DNA of 64,000 nt from Pelobates cultripes (taxonomy: Eukaryota; Chordata; Amphibia; Anura; Pelobatidae), in NCBI GenBank assembly GCA_933207985.1, contig OW240918.1, positions 110,646,928 through 110,710,927 on the forward strand, read 5' to 3'. Below the pieces are notes generated by a model. That model was not told the DNA's origin, made no database searches, and worked only from the letters and a program-made list of their open reading frames with translations. How positions within the stretch are numbered: position 1 is the first letter of the stretch; every line of letters begins with the position of its first letter. Position numbers and translations under genes: made by a program. This document shows, piece after piece, positions 45,517-56,035 of this stretch.

Positions 45517-47431
45517 TTAAACGTAGGTGAAGAAATCCCACTTATTTATTTTGATATGAAAACCAAAATCCTTCTGGAAATATCAGAACTAAATGGACTT
45601 TCAGGAAATGTTGTTGCCAAGTAAATATCTTGTTTAAAGTGTTACTCAAACTAAAAATGAAAACACTATTTCATGTCAGAGTAACCCTTCCTATATTGGT
45701 CGACAGGGTGGCTGTGGCACCATTGTTTTCAGGCTTCAGCGATTTGGCATCAGACTCAAAGTGTGCACAGAATTCACAACAGTTAGCCGGTCTCTTGTTC
45801 CGGTCTTGCTAATGATGACCCAATATAACTTCCTGAGTTGGAGTTACACTTTCGGCAACAGTGGGGTTAAAGTGTGTATGAGCAGCACTTCATCGTAAAA
45901 AGCTGAACATACATACTCCAGGCACCATGACCACTTCATATCAGTGAAGTGGTCATGGGGTTTGGAGTACTCTTTAACTATGCTTTTGAGGACAGTTATT
46001 TGTCACCAAAGTAAAACTCACTGACGTTATAGAGCAGGTGCTGGAAAACATAATCAAGTTGAAGGAAACCAACCCATAAAACATTTCTTTTTTTTATTAA
46101 AGTCATTAAAAATGCAATAAAATGCTCATGATAGATAACAGCAAACGTGTCTCATCTGATGAAATGATAAAATGCTGCCACTTTCCCAATAGGTGGTCTG
46201 AAATCTAATATCAGATGTAGGACCACCCATAGCAAACTGCAGAATTAACCTGTGTGAGGACAATTTGTTGTCTATTTTTGCTATGGCTCCAGGTACCCAT
46301 AACAGCACATTAGAAGCTTTTAATACATTGTCGTGTTTCCTGAGAAAATCATCCAAAGGGATTTCAGATCGGATTCAAAGAAGGAATACAACATTACTTT
46401 CATGATATTTTGGTTTTTGATAAGCTATGTGCAGTTTTGACAAATGAAATACCCAGAGGCCAACTCCTTAGGAAAGCTGTCTATTCTGCAAATGGCTTGG
46501 TTTCTACATTTAACCCATGCATTACCAGCAGACCAGTAATGCATTTAGTATCTACATTCAAATAATTTATATTTCATTTATCTTTTCAGTGAAATTGTAG
46601 TTTTCATTTGAGTTGTGTACCTACCCTACCACAGAGCCCAAGTGTTTAACATTTTTTAATCAGATTCACTTATCTCTTTGCAAGAGGACCCTTACCCTGG
46701 TTCTGTGTGTTGGTTAGGTTTGATAGGAGTAATAGGTGTCAAGATGGCTAGTACAGAACTAGGTGCATAATTACTTGTGAGGACGGAACTGGCTGTGATA
46801 GAAATTAGGCATGTTTTCAACTTGGCAGAGATCAATCATTTTGGCAAAGTTGTTATAGGCCCTGGAGTCAGTCTACACAACCTTCATTCCAATTTTGGTG
46901 CATCCGAGTCTTATCAACTATGGTGCTCCATTATTGATGCTGCTATGTCATTTCATAAACCTTTATTCCTTTCTATTTCATTTATTTATCAGTGTCCTGA
47001 CTGCGCATGAGCAAATTACACAAATTGACACAAGGGTTTGGGCCTATATAAACTCATGCAATATCTGGTCCAGTGCCCTTTCATGGTTTCTGATAGCCTT
47101 AAGTTTATTTGTTACTGTTCCCGATTTCTGTTACTGACCCAGCAACAATATTTGACTTGGAGTTGATCCTATTGCAACAAACCACCTCTTTTACAGGTAG
47201 GATTTTGTCACAGATCTTGCAGTAACCACAGCCTCTTAGGGTATACAAAGTCCATTACACATTCAGCTCAGTTTTCCTTTTTATTTGATAAGAAAAACAG
47301 GTGCTTTAAATAATAATAAACAAACAAAATTCCTTGCTCTTACTAGACAGAAATCACTATCTGTAATTGGGTGGTTTTTCCACTTACCAATTTTCCAATA
47401 AAAAAAAACAAAATGGATTTGCAATAAACAC
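45517..47431. other. No gene seen
   Basis: At 45908-45975 there is a short T2-like hairpin (CTCCAGGCACCATGACCACTTC paired with GAAGTGGTCATGGGGTTTGGAG). No other repeat or gene is recognised. Confidence 0.4.
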
Positions 47432-47432
47432 A

Positions 47433-47507
47433 AGTGTTGTGTTGTGTTGTGTTGTGTTGTGTTGTGTTGTGTTGTGTTGTGTTGTGTTGTGTTGTGTTGT
47501 GTTGTTG
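47433..47507. repeat. (GTGTT)n pentanucleotide microsatellite
   Basis: Fifteen or so perfect GTGTT units in a row. Confidence 0.95.
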
Positions 47508-48040
47508 TGTCCTAGCTGGCTTTTTCTCCCTCACTCTGCAGCAGGCTGATATCTCCTTTTAAAGGCCTGTCTGCTAATTGACCAGCTACAGGTGAGTGCC
47601 AATTAGTTAACTCTTAAGATAAATCAAAATTCTGGTCGGTTACACAGCAACTAGTGCTGTTGGAGCATTGGCCCACCCTGCTCTCCAAATGCTCCGCCCC
47701 AGGGACCCATACCCTGTTTTGCAGAGCATCAGCAATGTATATTGCAAACTTTAACATCTCTCCCTGGGGCATTTAACTGAAAATTCTCTGGCTGCTGTTT
47801 AGCAAATCAGGCCTGATATATCTTCCATCAACCACTATTCCACCTTTTAGCTCACACTATCCTGCTCCCAGTATTCAAGACTGGCTAAGTTATTGACCAC
47901 AAATTATTCCTGTCCAGTTTATGTGTACCTGACCCAACTACTGACCATGAGTTTGTTCCTGTCTGCAGTATGCACCAGACCCGGCTCTGTTCCTGACATT
48001 GTATTTGTCTGTTGATTTTCATGTGTGAAGGTAGTGGGTA
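47508..48040. other. No gene seen
   Basis: No recognised content before the DIRS-like element. Confidence 0.4.
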
Positions 48041-48499
48041 CCGTGTAGACACCCATTTTATTAGCTTACCATAATAAACAGGCGCAAGACATTGATGGTG
48101 ACAAAAAGGCCACAGCTTTATTAATATCAATAAATAACATTAGTTTTATTAAACACCATACATTAACATAATGTAACATTTATAATTCAACACCTTTGCC
48201 GACCATTCCTGCTGATACTAGGCACCTGCCCTCCCCCCTCGTCCTATACACAAACTGGCTTCACAACTGGCTAATCACTGTCCTGCCACTGGCTCAGTGG
48301 GCACGTACACAACCCACAATCATAACCTAGTTTAGGACCAAGGACCAAGGTTGGTCCAACCCTGGTTGACAAGGGACCTTTTCCGCCACAGGCCCCCGCT
48401 CTTCTACCCCTGAAAACAGCAGGGACCCCTGAAAACAGCAGGGCTGTCCCACCAAACCAGCCATGGCCTCCTCCAAAGCATTTTGCAAAGCCAGATTAA

Positions 48500-48571
48500 C
48501 CCCTTAAGGACACATGATGGCAATATTCCATCATGATTCCCTTTTATTTCAGAAGGTGTGTCCTTAAGGGG
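48500..48571. mobile_element. Small palindromic TTAA MITE
   Basis: CCCCTTAAGGACAC to GTGTCCTTAAGGGG, 72 bp, flanked by TTAA at 48496-48499 and 48572-48575. Same family as 23342, 23940 and 58710. Confidence 0.9.
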
Positions 48572-48749
48572 TTAAACAAATCTAACCCAACTTCTATGAG
48601 ATGCCCCGTCACTCCTGAAAAACATAGCCGCATTCTGTTAAAAAAAGGGATGCCGAACCACAATGCACCCAAACCCCCCTTATAAAGTTAGACACTCGCT
48701 TATTGAGTTTGACCCTGCTCCACTCCATTGCCCCCTGATCCCTGGTGCA

Positions 48750-49110
48750 TCACCAATAGTTCCAGGACACCACCTCCGACCAGACTAGGCAGACGTCTGG
48801 GAAAAGTAACAGCACCTGCGCTAGATCCCGCCTAATCATGTCCCCCAGTCCCAATACCGGGAATTTGCCTAGGTTGTTGCCCCCTAGGTGGATCACCAGG
48901 TCGTCCGGCACTGCTAACAAACTGGACAATTGGACCAATTCAGGCAGCAGATGAGCCCAACATATGCCCTGAGACCCGGACCAACGAACGTCTGCTACTG
49001 CAGGTGATAAGCCCAGGCGAAGCCTACCTGGGTGGACACCAGCACGTCGATGGACCCAATACACGTAAGAGTGTCCAATCACCCAAACACGACGTCGGGA
49101 TCTACGGAGA
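48750..49110 (-). pseudogene. SGNH-hydrolase-like ORF of DIRS/Ngaro element
   Basis: The frame reads VWVIGHSYVYWVHRRAG, LGLSPAVADVRWSG, LVIHLGGNNLG and CLVWSEVVS. These match the nucleophile block (GHS in place of GDS) and the GGND block, here GGNN, of the SGNH hydrolases carried by vertebrate Ngaro-type elements. The frame ends at a TGA at 48750-48752, shorter than the family, so the C-terminal catalytic block is lost. A pyrimidine-rich run ending in AG precedes it on the minus strand (49131 to 49102). The enzyme's role in the element is unknown. Confidence 0.75.
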
Positions 49111-49130
49111 GAAGACAGAAGGAAACAAAA

Positions 49131-49530
49131 TCAGCTCAGCGGGACGCACATAAGACCTAAACACGATTCCCACCAACCAATCCTGCGAATAGCCATATCC
49201 GAGAGCCCCAAGCGCGATGCCTTTGTCGCAGCCCCAATCCTAAAGGAGTGACCCCCAAAGTCCTGACTCCGGATGCCCAATGCATCCAGCGACTTTTTAA
49301 ACAACCTGATTAACTGAAAATGGGACAGCAGCCCGCATCCTGGTGGACCAACAGTGGACCCGACACCGACGGCCGAAGCGTGCAAAAATGATGAAAACAG
49401 GAAACCGGGCAACCACCAAACCCGGGATCTCCCAAAGAGAGACCAATATGCCTCTCCCGCGAGTATCCATTTTTGAGCATCGCAACAAAAAACATACCGA
49501 ACCCTCGTCGCAGTACATATCACCCCACAT
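49131..49530 (-). pseudogene. Tyrosine recombinase of DIRS/Ngaro element
   Basis: The minus strand reads VWWLPGFLFSSFLHASA, FKKSLDALGIRSQDFG and HSFRIGAATKASRLGLSDMA, then IRRIGWWES. This is the C-terminal half of the tyrosine recombinase that DIRS-order elements use to integrate; HSFR is the conserved HxxR motif. Directly after WWES the frame slips: the expected FRSYVRPAEL, with the catalytic Tyr, is in another frame at about 49134-49160. The protein from this copy would lack its nucleophile. The N-terminal half is missing or replaced beyond 49545. Confidence 0.8.
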
Positions 49531-50044
49531 TACCCCCCCCCAGAAACCTTCTTACTGGGACTCAACAAATATGTGCACAATGTGGAAAATAGTCAATCCG
49601 AAGCTCTATACACCTCAAAGTGGTGTCCCCTCTACCACTTTAAAATCAACAGTATACATACAAAAACAAGATGGAGCTTCTTAAAATGGCAATGAAACAG
49701 ATATTCTGGAAAATAAAATATAAACAATAGCGCAATACAGTAGTGCAAAGGAAATTGGAAATGTATATACAGTAGATTTTTCACTCACAAGCCTGGAGTC
49801 ATAATCTCATATGACTCGGATGGTGTATGCCTTTGGACCATTTCAGGATGTCCAAATCCTTCTTTCAAGCAGGATTCCGTTTATCTCCCCTTTAACCAAC
49901 TCACAGACAAAAGTGCCAGGTCAGTGGTAAATTTCCAAAAGGGTGATGCTTTATTCAAAATAAAAACTTATAATAAAAAATGTTAAAATAAATTCAAATA
50001 TAACAATTTGTGGTTTAAATAGGGCTATATAGTCCTTAAAAATC

Positions 50045-50095
50045 GCCAAAACGCGTTTTGCCTGGTAAAACAGGCTTCCTCAGTCGGCTTTTTTT
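50045..50095 (-). ncRNA. Degraded hammerhead-like motif of Penelope element
   Basis: Read on the minus strand it is CTGAGGA, then GCCTG-TTTTAC-CAGGC as a 5-bp stem, then AAAACGCG. A working hammerhead core needs CUGANGA, stem II and GAAA. Here the G of GAAA is A and the pairing that should close stem III is not seen, so this copy is probably inactive. Hammerhead motifs in Penelope-like elements are established; this match is by eye. Confidence 0.4.
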
Positions 50096-50919
50096 CACTG
50101 TTCAGTCTTTTTCCAATTTTTAAAAGTCCGTTTGTTTTTACTTCTGGGTTCCGGTTTCTGTCCATTTGGAACGCAATTATGCGTTCCAACGATGTCATTT
50201 CCTGTTGTGTCACTTCCGGATTTCTGTTTCAGTTCGCTGGAACGCATCGTGCGTTCCAGCGATGTCACTTCCTATTACGTCACTTCCGGATCTCGATCTT
50301 GATCGGCTGGAACGCACAATGCGTTCCAGTGACATTGTACTTCGGCATCTCTGCCATTCCAATTAGTCCACACAATATCCAGTTATGGAGGTCTGTTTTA
50401 CCTATATATGCACATATCTTAATAAACTTTACATGTGTATTAGCAATATTAAACCATGGAAGTCTGTTTTTACACATTTATATATATGTATCAATAAACT
50501 TCACATATATAATAAGAGTTCTTTGCCTATCTAATATATCAAACTTCTTCAACATGAGCATGATATAAACATTTTAAAATGCTTCTGCAATATAGAAATG
50601 ATAATAATATGGACATTTCTCCTTATAATATCTTCTCAATATAAAGATAGTGTAGATATCCCAAAGGTGATCTGGCAATATAAATATTTTTCCTTAAAGT
50701 GCTCTTGTGTATTTTCATTAAAGTGCTCTTATATATTTTCCTTTAAAGTGCTCTTGTAGTGCTTCCAGAGTCTCCATAATCATATTCAAAAACATATCAT
50801 TTCAAAAACTCAGAAAAAAAAACTAATTGTTTTAAAAGGTATCCATATTAAAAATATCCATAAAATTTAAAAAATATTTACTAAAAAATATATATTTCCA
50901 TAATAAATAGTAGGGGAGT

Positions 50920-52854
50920 TCAGTTCATGAAATGACATAGTTCGAAATCTTGGTTTAAACCATGAGGTGCCATAGTGTTAAAACTGAAAATAAATCTCAT
51001 TTCTTCTATTCCTATTTTTCTAATGTAATCTCCTCCTCTCCAATCTTTCTTAACCAATTTTATTGCACAAAAAAACATTCCTTCGGGGTCTTGATTATGG
51101 AATGTCTTAAAATGGTTGGAGACACTGTGTGACTCCAATCCATTTTTTATGTTCCTTGTGTGTTCTGCTATTCTCGTATTCAGACATCTAATGGTTCTCC
51201 CTACATATAGGAGGTTACACTGACACTTCAGAACATAAATAACCCCTTTAGAGTGGCAAGTTAAATGGTCTCGAATTTGAAATTTTTGATTTATCCAAGG
51301 CTTCATATCCGTTATGTGGCGCTTCCTGCTTTTAGTGTTTCTGCACGCTAGGCACTGACCGCAACCATAAAAACCTTTATTCTGCCTTAAAAAATTCTTA
51401 TCAACCAAAATTTGTCTATCACTACTTTGTACTAAAGTGCTCTTGAGATTTTTTGCTCCCCTATATATGATCTTAGGTCTTTCTGGCAAAATGTTTTTTA
51501 GGACCGGATCATCTTGCAAAATATGCCAGTATTTATTTATGATTTTATTGACTTTTTTGTGATTCCCATTAAAATTACAAATGAACGGAACATCTCTATT
51601 CCATTTTTGTTTCCCCTTTTTATCTTTGTATATTAAAAGGTTCTTCCTAGGTATTATACGGACATCTTCTAGAGCAGTTTGCAAATCTGTTTCTGCATAT
51701 CCTTTTTGCAAAAATTGGGTCTTTATTCTCCCTGCCTGTGACAAATAGTCTTCATCATTAGTGCAATTTCGCCTGATTCTCAAAAATTGTCCTCTAGGTG
51801 CATTTAATAGCCAGGGTGTGTGGTGACAGCTCTCTTTTTGAATATATCCATTTGCATCCACTTCCTTAAAATGATTCTTTGTGGTAATGCAAGTATTGAT
51901 GATGTTGATATCAAGATCTAAGAAGTTGATACTTTCTTCACTTATTTGTGCCGTTAAAACAATGTTCCATTCATTGTTGTTTAAAAAAGTAATAAAAACA
52001 TCCAGTTCTATCCTAGTTCCCGTCCAGATAAAAAATATATCGTCGATGAAACGACGATAGCATACCAAGTCCGTCACCCAGGTATGTCCTCTATATACAA
52101 ACTTCTCTTCCCAATACGCCATGAATAAGTTTGCATAACTGGGAGCGAACTTGGTGCCCATCGCCGTTCCTCGAATTTGTAGATAAAAGACGTCTTGAAA
52201 CCAGAAAAAATTGTTTGTTAAAATCAAATGGATACCTTCTAAAATATATTGGGTCTGTTCTTCTTTAAAATTATGTTTTCTTAAAAAATATTGCACAGCT
52301 TCCAATCCAATCTTGTGAGGTATGATACTATAGAGGGAGGTTACGTCACACGTAACCAAAAAACTACCCTCTTTCCAAGTAATCTCTTCTAAAAGCTTCA
52401 AAATATGTATAGTGTCCTTTAAATAGGCGGGGTTATATACAACCAGAGGTTGCAACAATTTATCTAAGTATTCCGATACCTTTGCTGAAACGGAATCAAT
52501 TCCGGATATTATCGGTCTGCCGGGTGGATTTTTCCTATCTTTATGTACCTTTGGTAGATGATAATAAACCGGAGTTTTAGGGTGTGGAGTAGACAAGTAT
52601 TTAGCTTCATCTATTGTTAATATTTCCTTTTCTAGACCTTTCTTAATATATTCGTCAAATTTCTTTTTTATTTCATTAATTGGATTTCTGTCCAATTTTT
52701 GATATGTAAGAGGGTCAGATAAAATTCGTTCCGCTTCTTGTACATAATTTGACCTTGAAGATATCACAACCCCACCCCCCTTATCCGCCGGTTTAATGAC
52801 CATCTCTCTATTTTGCTTTAATTCCTTAACCACATTCTTTTCCTTACTTGACAT
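50920..52854 (-). CDS. Penelope-like RT with GIY-YIG endonuclease
   Basis: An unbroken 644-codon frame for the replicase of a Penelope-like retroelement. Residues 21-100 hold the KPADKGGGVVI and LPKVHKD blocks. The RT core has RPIISGIDS (113-121), VTCDVTSLYS (167-176), GTAMGTKFAP (229-238) and the catalytic FIDD (269-272). After a linker comes a CGQCLAC cysteine cluster (498-504), then GVIYVLKCQC (537-546) and YVGRT (550-554), the GIY-YIG-type endonuclease, followed by an HF pair near 581. The extra cysteines are as described for Neptune-type members. It is shorter than full-length relatives because the 5' end is truncated. No stop or frameshift is seen, so it is young. Confidence 0.93.
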   Translation of the reverse strand: MSSKEKNVVKELKQNREMVIKPADKGGGVVISSRSNYVQEAERILSDPLTYQKLDRNPINEIKKKFDEYIKKGLEKEILTIDEAKYLSTPHPKTPVYYHLPKVHKDRKNPPGRPIISGIDSVSAKVSEYLDKLLQPLVVYNPAYLKDTIHILKLLEEITWKEGSFLVTCDVTSLYSIIPHKIGLEAVQYFLRKHNFKEEQTQYILEGIHLILTNNFFWFQDVFYLQIRGTAMGTKFAPSYANLFMAYWEEKFVYRGHTWVTDLVCYRRFIDDIFFIWTGTRIELDVFITFLNNNEWNIVLTAQISEESINFLDLDINIINTCITTKNHFKEVDANGYIQKESCHHTPWLLNAPRGQFLRIRRNCTNDEDYLSQAGRIKTQFLQKGYAETDLQTALEDVRIIPRKNLLIYKDKKGKQKWNRDVPFICNFNGNHKKVNKIINKYWHILQDDPVLKNILPERPKIIYRGAKNLKSTLVQSSDRQILVDKNFLRQNKGFYGCGQCLACRNTKSRKRHITDMKPWINQKFQIRDHLTCHSKGVIYVLKCQCNLLYVGRTIRCLNTRIAEHTRNIKNGLESHSVSNHFKTFHNQDPEGMFFCAIKLVKKDWRGGDYIRKIGIEEMRFIFSFNTMAPHGLNQDFELCHFMN

Positions 52855-52890
52855 ATTATATTGGTATTTATTTAGTGGTCTAATTTGTCC

Positions 52891-53712
52891 AAGAAATTTG
52901 ACGAATATATTAAGAAAGGTCTAGAAAAGGAAATATTAACAATAGATGAAGCTAAATACTTGTCTACTCCACACCCTAAAACTCCGGTTTATTATCATCT
53001 ACCAAAGGTACATAAAGATAGGAAAAATCCACCCGGCAGACCGATAATATCCGGAATTGATTCCGTTTCAGCAAAGGTATCGGAATACTTAGATAAATTG
53101 TTGCAACCTCTGGTTGTATGTAACCCCGCCTATTTAAAGGACACTATACATATTTTGAAGCTTTTAGAAGAGATTACTTGGAAAGAGGGTAGTTTTTTGG
53201 TTACGTGTGACGTAACCTCCCTCTATAGTATCATACCTCACAAGATTGGATTGGAAGCTGTGCAATATTTTTTAAGAAAACATAATTTTAAAGAAGAACA
53301 GACCCAATATATTTTAGAAGGTATCCATTTGATTTTAACAAACAATTTTTTCTGGTTTCAAGACGTCTTTTATCTACAAATTCGAGGAACGGCGATGGGC
53401 ACCAAGTTCGCTCCCAGTTATGCAAACTTATTCATGGCGTATTGGGAAGAGAAGTTTGTATATAGGGGACATACCTGGGTGACGGACTTGGTGTGCTATC
53501 GTCGTTTCATCGATGATATATTTTTTATCTGGACGGGAACTAGGATAGAACTGGATGTTTTTATCACTTTTTTAAACAACAATGAATGGAACATTGTTTT
53601 AACGGCACAAATAAGTGAAGAAAGTATCAACTTCTTAGATCTTGATATCAACATCATCAATACTTGCATTACCACAAAGAATCATTTTAAGGAAGTGGAT
53701 GCAAATGGATAT
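52891..53712 (+). pseudogene. Inverted partial copy of the Penelope-like RT
   Basis: These 822 bases are the reverse complement of 51844-52665 and code for residues 63 to 337 of the same protein, from KKFDEYIKKG to EVDANGY. The only difference I found is one base that changes Tyr to Cys in LVVYNPAYL. The frame runs straight into a run of 100 Ns. The arms are separated by 225 bases (52666-52890). It could be a real head-to-head Penelope insertion or an assembly artefact. Confidence 0.9.
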
Positions 53713-53812
53713 NNNNNNNNNNNNNNNNNNNNNNNNNNNNNNNNNNNNNNNNNNNNNNNNNNNNNNNNNNNNNNNNNNNNNNNNNNNNNNNNNNNNNNNN
53801 NNNNNNNNNNNN
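53713..53812. other. Assembly gap (100 N)
   Basis: Exactly 100 Ns, the usual placeholder for a gap of unknown size. It lies between the inverted Penelope-like copy and the gag-like region of the DIRS-like element, just where the RT of the latter should be. Confidence 1.
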
Positions 53813-54975
53813 TTCGTGACTTTACGGTAACTGAACTTTCCGATATGCTTCTCGGAGTCCTTGGACTCCTTATCGGACAGAGGGAGATCCTCTAGAGGGA
53901 GTAGGGAGAATATCTCCACAAATTCCTCCTTCCAGATTTTCTCCTTAACCTCCGCCTTTAAGTGAAGCCCCAACAGACCCGACCAACACATGTTTGCCGC
54001 GCTATATGCCACCGGAGTCACCTGCGACACCGCCAAAGCCAGATTGGTAACCAAACCCTGGCATTACTGACACAGCCGGCCCATCCGGCTGTCGACAGGG
54101 TGTGGACTGGAGCAGCGGAGCCGAGCCAGGAAGAACCTGCTTGGCCGAGACTGTAACATCCAGTGGGACAGCAACTGGTACAGGAGCCACGGAGGACTGG
54201 AGGAAGGCACGGTCCGGAGAAGCCTGTAAAGGTAAAACAGGTGAGACGCCAACCACCCCAGCAACAACAGGCCCACTCCAGGGGGGAAAAACAGAAGGGA
54301 ATTGCCCACTAGAAACCGGTGGAGGGACACTGCCCGGCATGCCCTGAAATCCCCGCCCCCCCCCCATCATGCATTGAGAAGCCCATAGCCCCCCGTGACA
54401 AACCCTGAGGACTACTAACCCGCCTAACCGACGAGTAGGACACATGCTGGGCATCCTGGCGCAGTGCTCGGGCCGCCGCCAACCTCCCGAATTGGAGAGA
54501 CAGGAATGTTGGGGGCCTACAGCGGCTGCGCGAGGTGGGACTGTGGCTCCTATAAAGCTGAACGAGCCGTCTGGAAGGATTGAGGCCCTACGGCCGAAAT
54601 CGGGCTGCTGCCAAACTCCCTGCAGCCCGAGAGGGAGTGGAGGCCCCCCCCCCGCGAGACCATACTGGGACTTCAGCATTCGGATGACAACCAGCCGCTT
54701 GGAGAGAGGCTAAAACGGGTGGGAGATCATGCCCCCTGCTGCGGCCCACCATAAGCAGGGGTGTCCATCACGGCAGCAGCCTGCAGGTGAGCGAGTGGGG
54801 CCTGCAGCTGAGCCTTGCCATCCTGAAGGGCCTCAGCAAAAAGAGCTGGCAGGACACTATCAATATACATGGAGGATCTGGCCAAAAACAAGCTCTGGCA
54901 ATAGTACAGGGAAGCTGTTCCAAGCCCACATTATTAATATGGCTGAACCCCTTACTGAAAATGGCCATCTATATA
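53813..54975 (-). pseudogene. Gag-like ORF of DIRS/Ngaro element
   Basis: Minus-strand frames read, from the 5' side, SVLPALFAEALQDGKAQLQ and AVMDTPAYGGPQQG (about 54890-54725), then a Pro/Gly-rich linker, then GLVTNLALAVSQ-like residues and WSGLLGLHLKAEVKEKIW and FVEIFSLLPLEDL (about 54050-53900). This arrangement matches the gag-like protein of vertebrate DIRS/Ngaro elements in my judgement. At least two frame changes occur (near 54000 and 54700). The frame is cut by the assembly gap. Confidence 0.65.
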
Positions 54976-55645
54976 TGATACCCACCCTTTACCCAGGGCC
55001 CACCCCTATTGCTTACGCAAGACCTGCCCTGAATCTACACTTCCCCCATTCACACATGTCCCTTTTCCTGGCTAGCCTTTTGCCTGCCTTCTCATGGTCT
55101 TTATTTCTGTGTCCTCCTTCTGGTCTTAGCTAGGATAAATTTAGTGCTAAGTCTAAGCATTAAGCCGTGCTACTCTATGTCCAGAACACACCCCTCTATC
55201 CTGTCTATCTGTGTCTTTGGTAGGATTGCTGACTTACAGTGGTATACTTTCTAATGATCCTCTCATATGCTAATATTATGTAAGGATCACTCTGGATTCT
55301 GTGAGCAAAAGGTAGCAATTACCTTAATTTGAAGCTCTGTTGGATACACAGGATCTATGGATAAACTAGGTAGCCCAGGCTTTCCAGACCATCTTGGCTC
55401 GTACTGTTCACCCGCCAGTGAAACTTCTCCTCCTGTGGTCCAACAAGCTTTGTAGCCTCTTCTTCACCCTTCCACCTTGCAACTTTCTAATTGTCCACCC
55501 TATGGGTTTGATCCACATGGATAAAGGGGTTTCCTAAGTTTAGTGGCAATTAATTTAGAACTGAAATTTAACTATATGTTGATTAGAGAAGAATTTTGCT
55601 TAACACAATTACCATTGGCTCTGTTTTTCTATTTTTCTTTGTGTA
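54976..55645. other. No gene seen
   Basis: No recognised domain, RNA gene or transposon end. Confidence 0.4.
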
Positions 55646-55809
55646 GTTAAAGGACCACTATAGGCTCAATGAAGTGGTGTGGGTGGCAGGTCCCTCTAGT
55701 TTTAACCCTACAGCTGAAAACATAGCAGTTTCAGAGAAACTGCTATGTTTCACAGAGGGTTAATCCAGCCTATAGTGGCTGTCTCACAGACGCGCTTCTG
55801 AATGAAACC

Positions 55810-55841
55810 GCGGCCGGAATATGACGTCATATTCCGGCCGC
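55810..55841. repeat. 32-bp perfect palindrome with TGACGTCA centre
   Basis: GCGGCCGGAATATGAC followed by its exact reverse complement. The centre TGACGTCA is identical to a full CRE (CREB/ATF) site; whether it is ever bound is unknown. Confidence 0.9.
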
Positions 55842-55899
55842 AGTCTCATTAAGCTGCGCGCGAGGGCAGGGGAACAGAGACAGAACAGCCATCTCTCCC

Positions 55900-56010
55900 T
55901 GCGGCCACCCTCAGAGCTCACCCTGCGGCTGCCAGAAGAGCTCACCCTGCGGCCGCCCTCAGAGCTCACCATGCGGCCGCCAGAAGAGCTCACCCTGCGG
56001 CCGCCAGCCC
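55900..56010. repeat. GC-rich minisatellite (GAGCTCACCCTGCGGCCGCC)
   Basis: About four alternating units with GAGCTCACCCTGCGGC, preceded by either CCCTCA or CCAGAA. Open frames on both strands arise from the unit length being close to a multiple of 3. Confidence 0.85.
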
Positions 56011-56035
56011 AGACAGCTGTCTGCACACAGGTAGC

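Larger units (their letters stand above)
49550..52890 (-). mobile_element. Penelope-like element (Neptune-like), 5'-truncated
   Basis: This minus-strand unit contains one long RT plus GIY-YIG frame (52854 to 50920) and about 1.3 kb of 3' untranslated sequence. That sequence includes a degraded hammerhead-like segment at 50045-50095. The left limit near 49550 is approximate, set by where the recombinase frame of the DIRS-like element fades. The coding frame stays open upstream of the first ATG to the junction at 52890 (residues PLNKYQYN precede it), so the N-terminal part has been cut off at the inverted junction. Confidence 0.8.
48050..54975 (-). mobile_element. DIRS/Ngaro-like retrotransposon, interrupted
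   Basis: On the minus strand, from high to low coordinates, are a gag-like region (54970 to 53813), an assembly gap, a Penelope-like element, then a tyrosine recombinase (49530 to 49131) and an SGNH-type hydrolase (49110 to 48750). The order fits a Ngaro/DIRS element whose RT and RNase H region is absent from this assembly. The 3' boundary near 48050 is guessed from base composition and sequence style. A 72-bp TTAA MITE sits at 48500-48571. Confidence 0.7.

Noticed and set aside
46777..47137. Overlapping frames of 77 and 80 codons
   Set aside because: Short, AT-driven, no domain, no repeat or splice context to support them.
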